A stretch of 64,000 bases of DNA from an uncultured Lachnospiraceae bacterium (GTDB lineage Bacteria; Bacillota; Clostridia; Lachnospirales; Lachnospiraceae). Position 1 is the first letter of the stretch, and every line of letters begins with the position of its first letter. Under the pieces are notes generated by a model. That model made no database searches. It was given only the letters and a program-made list of their open reading frames with translations, and was not told the DNA's origin. Shown one piece after another: positions 62,018-64,000 of this stretch. The stretch lies in contig CAJUPI010000002.1 of the NCBI GenBank assembly GCA_910588125.1, positions 1 to 64,000 on the forward strand. The letters are read 5' to 3'. Made by a program: the position numbers and the translations under genes.

Positions 62018-62701
62018 TCATTCTTTTTCACTGGTATCCAGACGATAGCCAATACCGTGGACGGTAGTAAGATGGACCGGCGCGCAAATGGCCTTCAGAC
62101 GGCGGCGGAGAAAATGGATATAATTGTCGAGATTGCCTTCCTCCACTTCGGAGCAGGCGCCCCATACATAGGAGAGAATCTGGCAGCGGGGCAGGGTCCG
62201 GTGAGGATTGCGCAGAAAGAATTCTAACAGGGAGGATTCCCGTTTAGAAAGCGTAAGAGAATCCGGACCATATGTCAATAGCCGTTGTTCGGGATCTAAA
62301 GACAAGCCGGCCAGAGATGGCTGATGGGAAGGCAACAGGGAGCCGGATCGCCTGGATACGGCCCGGATGCGGGCCATCAGTTCTTCTGTGGCAAAGGGCT
62401 TTACCAGATAATCATCGGCACCGGCATCCAATCCGCTGATTCGGTCATGAAGCCTGTCTAAGGCAGTGGCCAGGATGATGGGTGTTTGGATATCCTGGCG
62501 GCGCAAGCTTTCCAAAACACTCATGCCATCCATTTCCGGCAGCATCCGATCAAGAATAATGGCATCATAGGGAGTGTTTTTGGCCAGAAAAAGGCCGTCA
62601 GACCCTGTGTGGCAGATATCAATTTCATAGCCGGATGTTTTAAGTATAAGAGAAATATTTTCACAAAGTTCTTTATCGTCTTCAATCATCAGGATTCGCA
62701 T
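62018..62701 (-). CDS. OmpR-family response regulator
   Basis: A 227-residue regulator upstream of its kinase. Receiver: EDD at 7-9, phospho-acceptor Asp51 in AIILDRMLPEMDGM, Thr-equivalent in ILATALDRL, Lys in LVKPFATEEL. The winged-helix domain ends IHLTTVHGIGYRLD. The start is ATG at 62701 (GGAGGT 5 nt upstream); upstream in-frame methionines to 62905 lack an RBS. A lipoprotein gene is divergently placed 285 bp away and may be its target. Confidence 0.94.
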   Translation of the reverse strand: MRILMIEDDKELCENISLILKTSGYEIDICHTGSDGLFLAKNTPYDAIILDRMLPEMDGMSVLESLRRQDIQTPIILATALDRLHDRISGLDAGADDYLVKPFATEELMARIRAVSRRSGSLLPSHQPSLAGLSLDPEQRLLTYGPDSLTLSKRESSLLEFFLRNPHRTLPRCQILSYVWGACSEVEEGNLDNYIHFLRRRLKAICAPVHLTTVHGIGYRLDTSEKE

Positions 62702-62986
62702 AAGTACCTCCATTATAAAACGTTCCTTTAAATTTAGTGTAACATAAAATTCTCTAAAAATCTTTGAAGTTTTATTTAAATGGAAAAATCCATCTGACAA
62801 CAAACAATGTTTTAGGATTGCGGGAGCATGAAATGCGGAGCAATCCGTGGTATCATAGTGGTCAAAACACCTTTTGCCCCCAATATCATGACATTGTTTG
62901 ACCACTTCGGCAGATTTTCCAGTTTTTTTAGAGAATAAGATGGTAGGATAAAAAAGAACGAAAAGAAAAAGAAGAGGAGGATGGCG
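62702..62986. other. Divergent intergenic region between response regulator and lipoprotein
   Basis: 285 bp separating minus-strand and plus-strand genes, so promoters for both should lie here. On the minus strand TACACT preceded by TGT near 62740-62745 may be an extended -10. TTGACC at 62898-62903 is a possible plus -35 without a good partner. No gene is seen. Confidence 0.4.
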
Positions 62987-64000
62987 ATGAGAGGAGTCAA
63001 AATTCGGCAGATGCTGTCAATGAGTATGGCAATGATGCTGGCGGCCGGAGTCCTGGCGGGCTGCATGACAGGTTCCAAGGGAAAAGGGACGGACATATCT
63101 GGAAGCGATGAAGACAGAAAGGAGCGTCTGACAGGAGAAGAAAAAAGGATAAGTGACAGTACCGATTCGTCAGACATTGCCCTGGGGCGTTATGCAGAGC
63201 GTGAGATAGGCATTCCACAGGGAACGGAAGAGGATTCTCTGGTGGCCTTCTTTTGGGGACAGGAAGACACCCTGGAATTGTATACGGCAGCAATGGAAGA
63301 GACGGGAGAACGAAAGGGCGCAAGGCGTTTTTTGTGGAAAGATGAGAGCTGGCAGGAGGATGAAGGCTGGTGGGAGCGGGTGAAACCGTCAGAGCCTGCT
63401 GTGACGGTTCAAAATGTATTTTATGGGCTGGATGGAAATTATTATTTCAGTGCTATGTCAGCAGAAGGGGATTATATCTATCATCTATACCGAATTGGTC
63501 CAAATGGCAGCGGAGCAGGTGACGGCAGTATGGAACTGATGCCGGAGGTTTTTGCACCGGATCGGCAAAAGAGCTATGGCATGATTCCGCCAAAGGCGGA
63601 GGCAGGGGCGGATGGCAATATTCTTCTTCATGGTTTTGGTGAAGCTATCTGGTATCGTCCGGACGGTGAGCGGATATTTGCCATGGAAAAGTCATGGGGA
63701 GGAATGTCCGAATTCAGCACAGGGTATTTGACGGAAGAAGAGTTTGTCACCAGGACGGACAGAGGGGTGACGCGTTATCGTCTGGCGGACGGGCTTGAGA
63801 TCGAGACCATTCCCTGTGCATATGATGCCGATAGCGGGAACGGGGATGAAGGCATGGTGCTTTTTGGTGATGGGAAAGGCGGAATCTATTCTGCGGATGA
63901 ACATGGATTGGCGCATGTCAATGCCGGGGGGAGTTTATGGGAGCTGGTGATTGACGGAAGTTTAAGCACGCTGGGGATGCGGAGCGTTTTTTTGCGGGAA
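62987..64000 (+). CDS. Lipoprotein of unknown function (partial, runs off the window)
   Basis: The frame is open from ATG 62987 to the end of the window without a stop, so at least 338 residues are encoded and the C-terminus is missing. The signal peptide RQMLSMSMAMMLAAGVLAGC has the lipobox LAGC with Cys26, followed by a charged linker. The ectodomain shows repeated motifs (NVFYGLDGNYYFSAMS, ADGNILLHGFGE, GDGKGGIYSADEHGL) spaced like propeller blades, suggesting a beta-propeller sensor or binding domain. GAGGAGG lies 6 nt upstream of ATG 62987; ATG 62981 directly abuts it. Divergent from a two-component system, possibly co-functional. Confidence 0.75.
   Translation, partial: MRGVKIRQMLSMSMAMMLAAGVLAGCMTGSKGKGTDISGSDEDRKERLTGEEKRISDSTDSSDIALGRYAEREIGIPQGTEEDSLVAFFWGQEDTLELYTAAMEETGERKGARRFLWKDESWQEDEGWWERVKPSEPAVTVQNVFYGLDGNYYFSAMSAEGDYIYHLYRIGPNGSGAGDGSMELMPEVFAPDRQKSYGMIPPKAEAGADGNILLHGFGEAIWYRPDGERIFAMEKSWGGMSEFSTGYLTEEEFVTRTDRGVTRYRLADGLEIETIPCAYDADSGNGDEGMVLFGDGKGGIYSADEHGLAHVNAGGSLWELVIDGSLSTLGMRSVFLRE

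Overview
The window looks like chromosome from a gut-type member of the Clostridia, most likely Lachnospiraceae. The evidence is the hisS-aspS pair, the plsX-acpP-rnc-smc-ftsY run, AGGAGG-type ribosome sites with occasional TTG/GTG starts, and TTGACA/TATAAT promoters. The species cannot be read from the sequence. Housekeeping genes are intact; between them lie accessory blocks of different base composition.

Layout. 1-11,000 is an accessory/defence island: an Fe-S flavoprotein, wreckage of a Fic gene and of a GmrSD-type restriction gene, RhuM, a GNAT acetyltransferase, a complete type III restriction-modification pair (mod-res), a macro-domain protein with an extra C-terminal domain, and an ADP-ribosylglycohydrolase. 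11,100-17,000 holds a hybrid sensor kinase and a 1201-residue adenylation-carrier-condensation protein. 17,035-20,200 is a queuosine salvage operon behind a preQ1-I-like riboswitch: nucleosidase, ECF S component, radical SAM lyase and one uncharacterised gene. Then follow CapA, hisS, aspS, a YciI-like protein, a ROK regulator and a two-component system.

29,700-43,400 is a surface-glycan region. A serine recombinase sits between two copies of a long hairpin element. Just downstream, a perfect 22-nt inverted repeat (31,304-31,325 / 31,413-31,434) encloses a promoter that currently points away from the glycan genes, the architecture of an invertible (phase-variable) promoter in its OFF state. 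The glycan genes include a truncated WbpE-like aminotransferase, a WbpD-like acetyltransferase, a WbpG-like sugar amidotransferase and a WbpA-like dehydrogenase, so the product probably carries a di-N-acetylated or amidinated uronic acid. Two Rossmann-glycosyltransferase fusions and a DXD glycosyltransferase are also present. The left half is very AT-rich and the right half GC-richer, suggesting mosaic assembly.

43,900-64,000 holds plsX-acpP-rnc-smc-ftsY, ilvA, a ClC channel, an amidohydrolase, a Pot-like ABC transporter, a PfkB kinase, a second two-component system on the minus strand and the start of a lipoprotein that runs off the window. The ABC operon has an operator-like site matching those beside the ROK gene.

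The most unusual non-coding signal is a family of long hairpin elements: five full-size copies, two short derivatives and at least two fragments. The stem sequence differs between copies but is matched between the two arms of each copy; the central loop is conserved, and some copies have terminal inverted repeats and flanking direct repeats.
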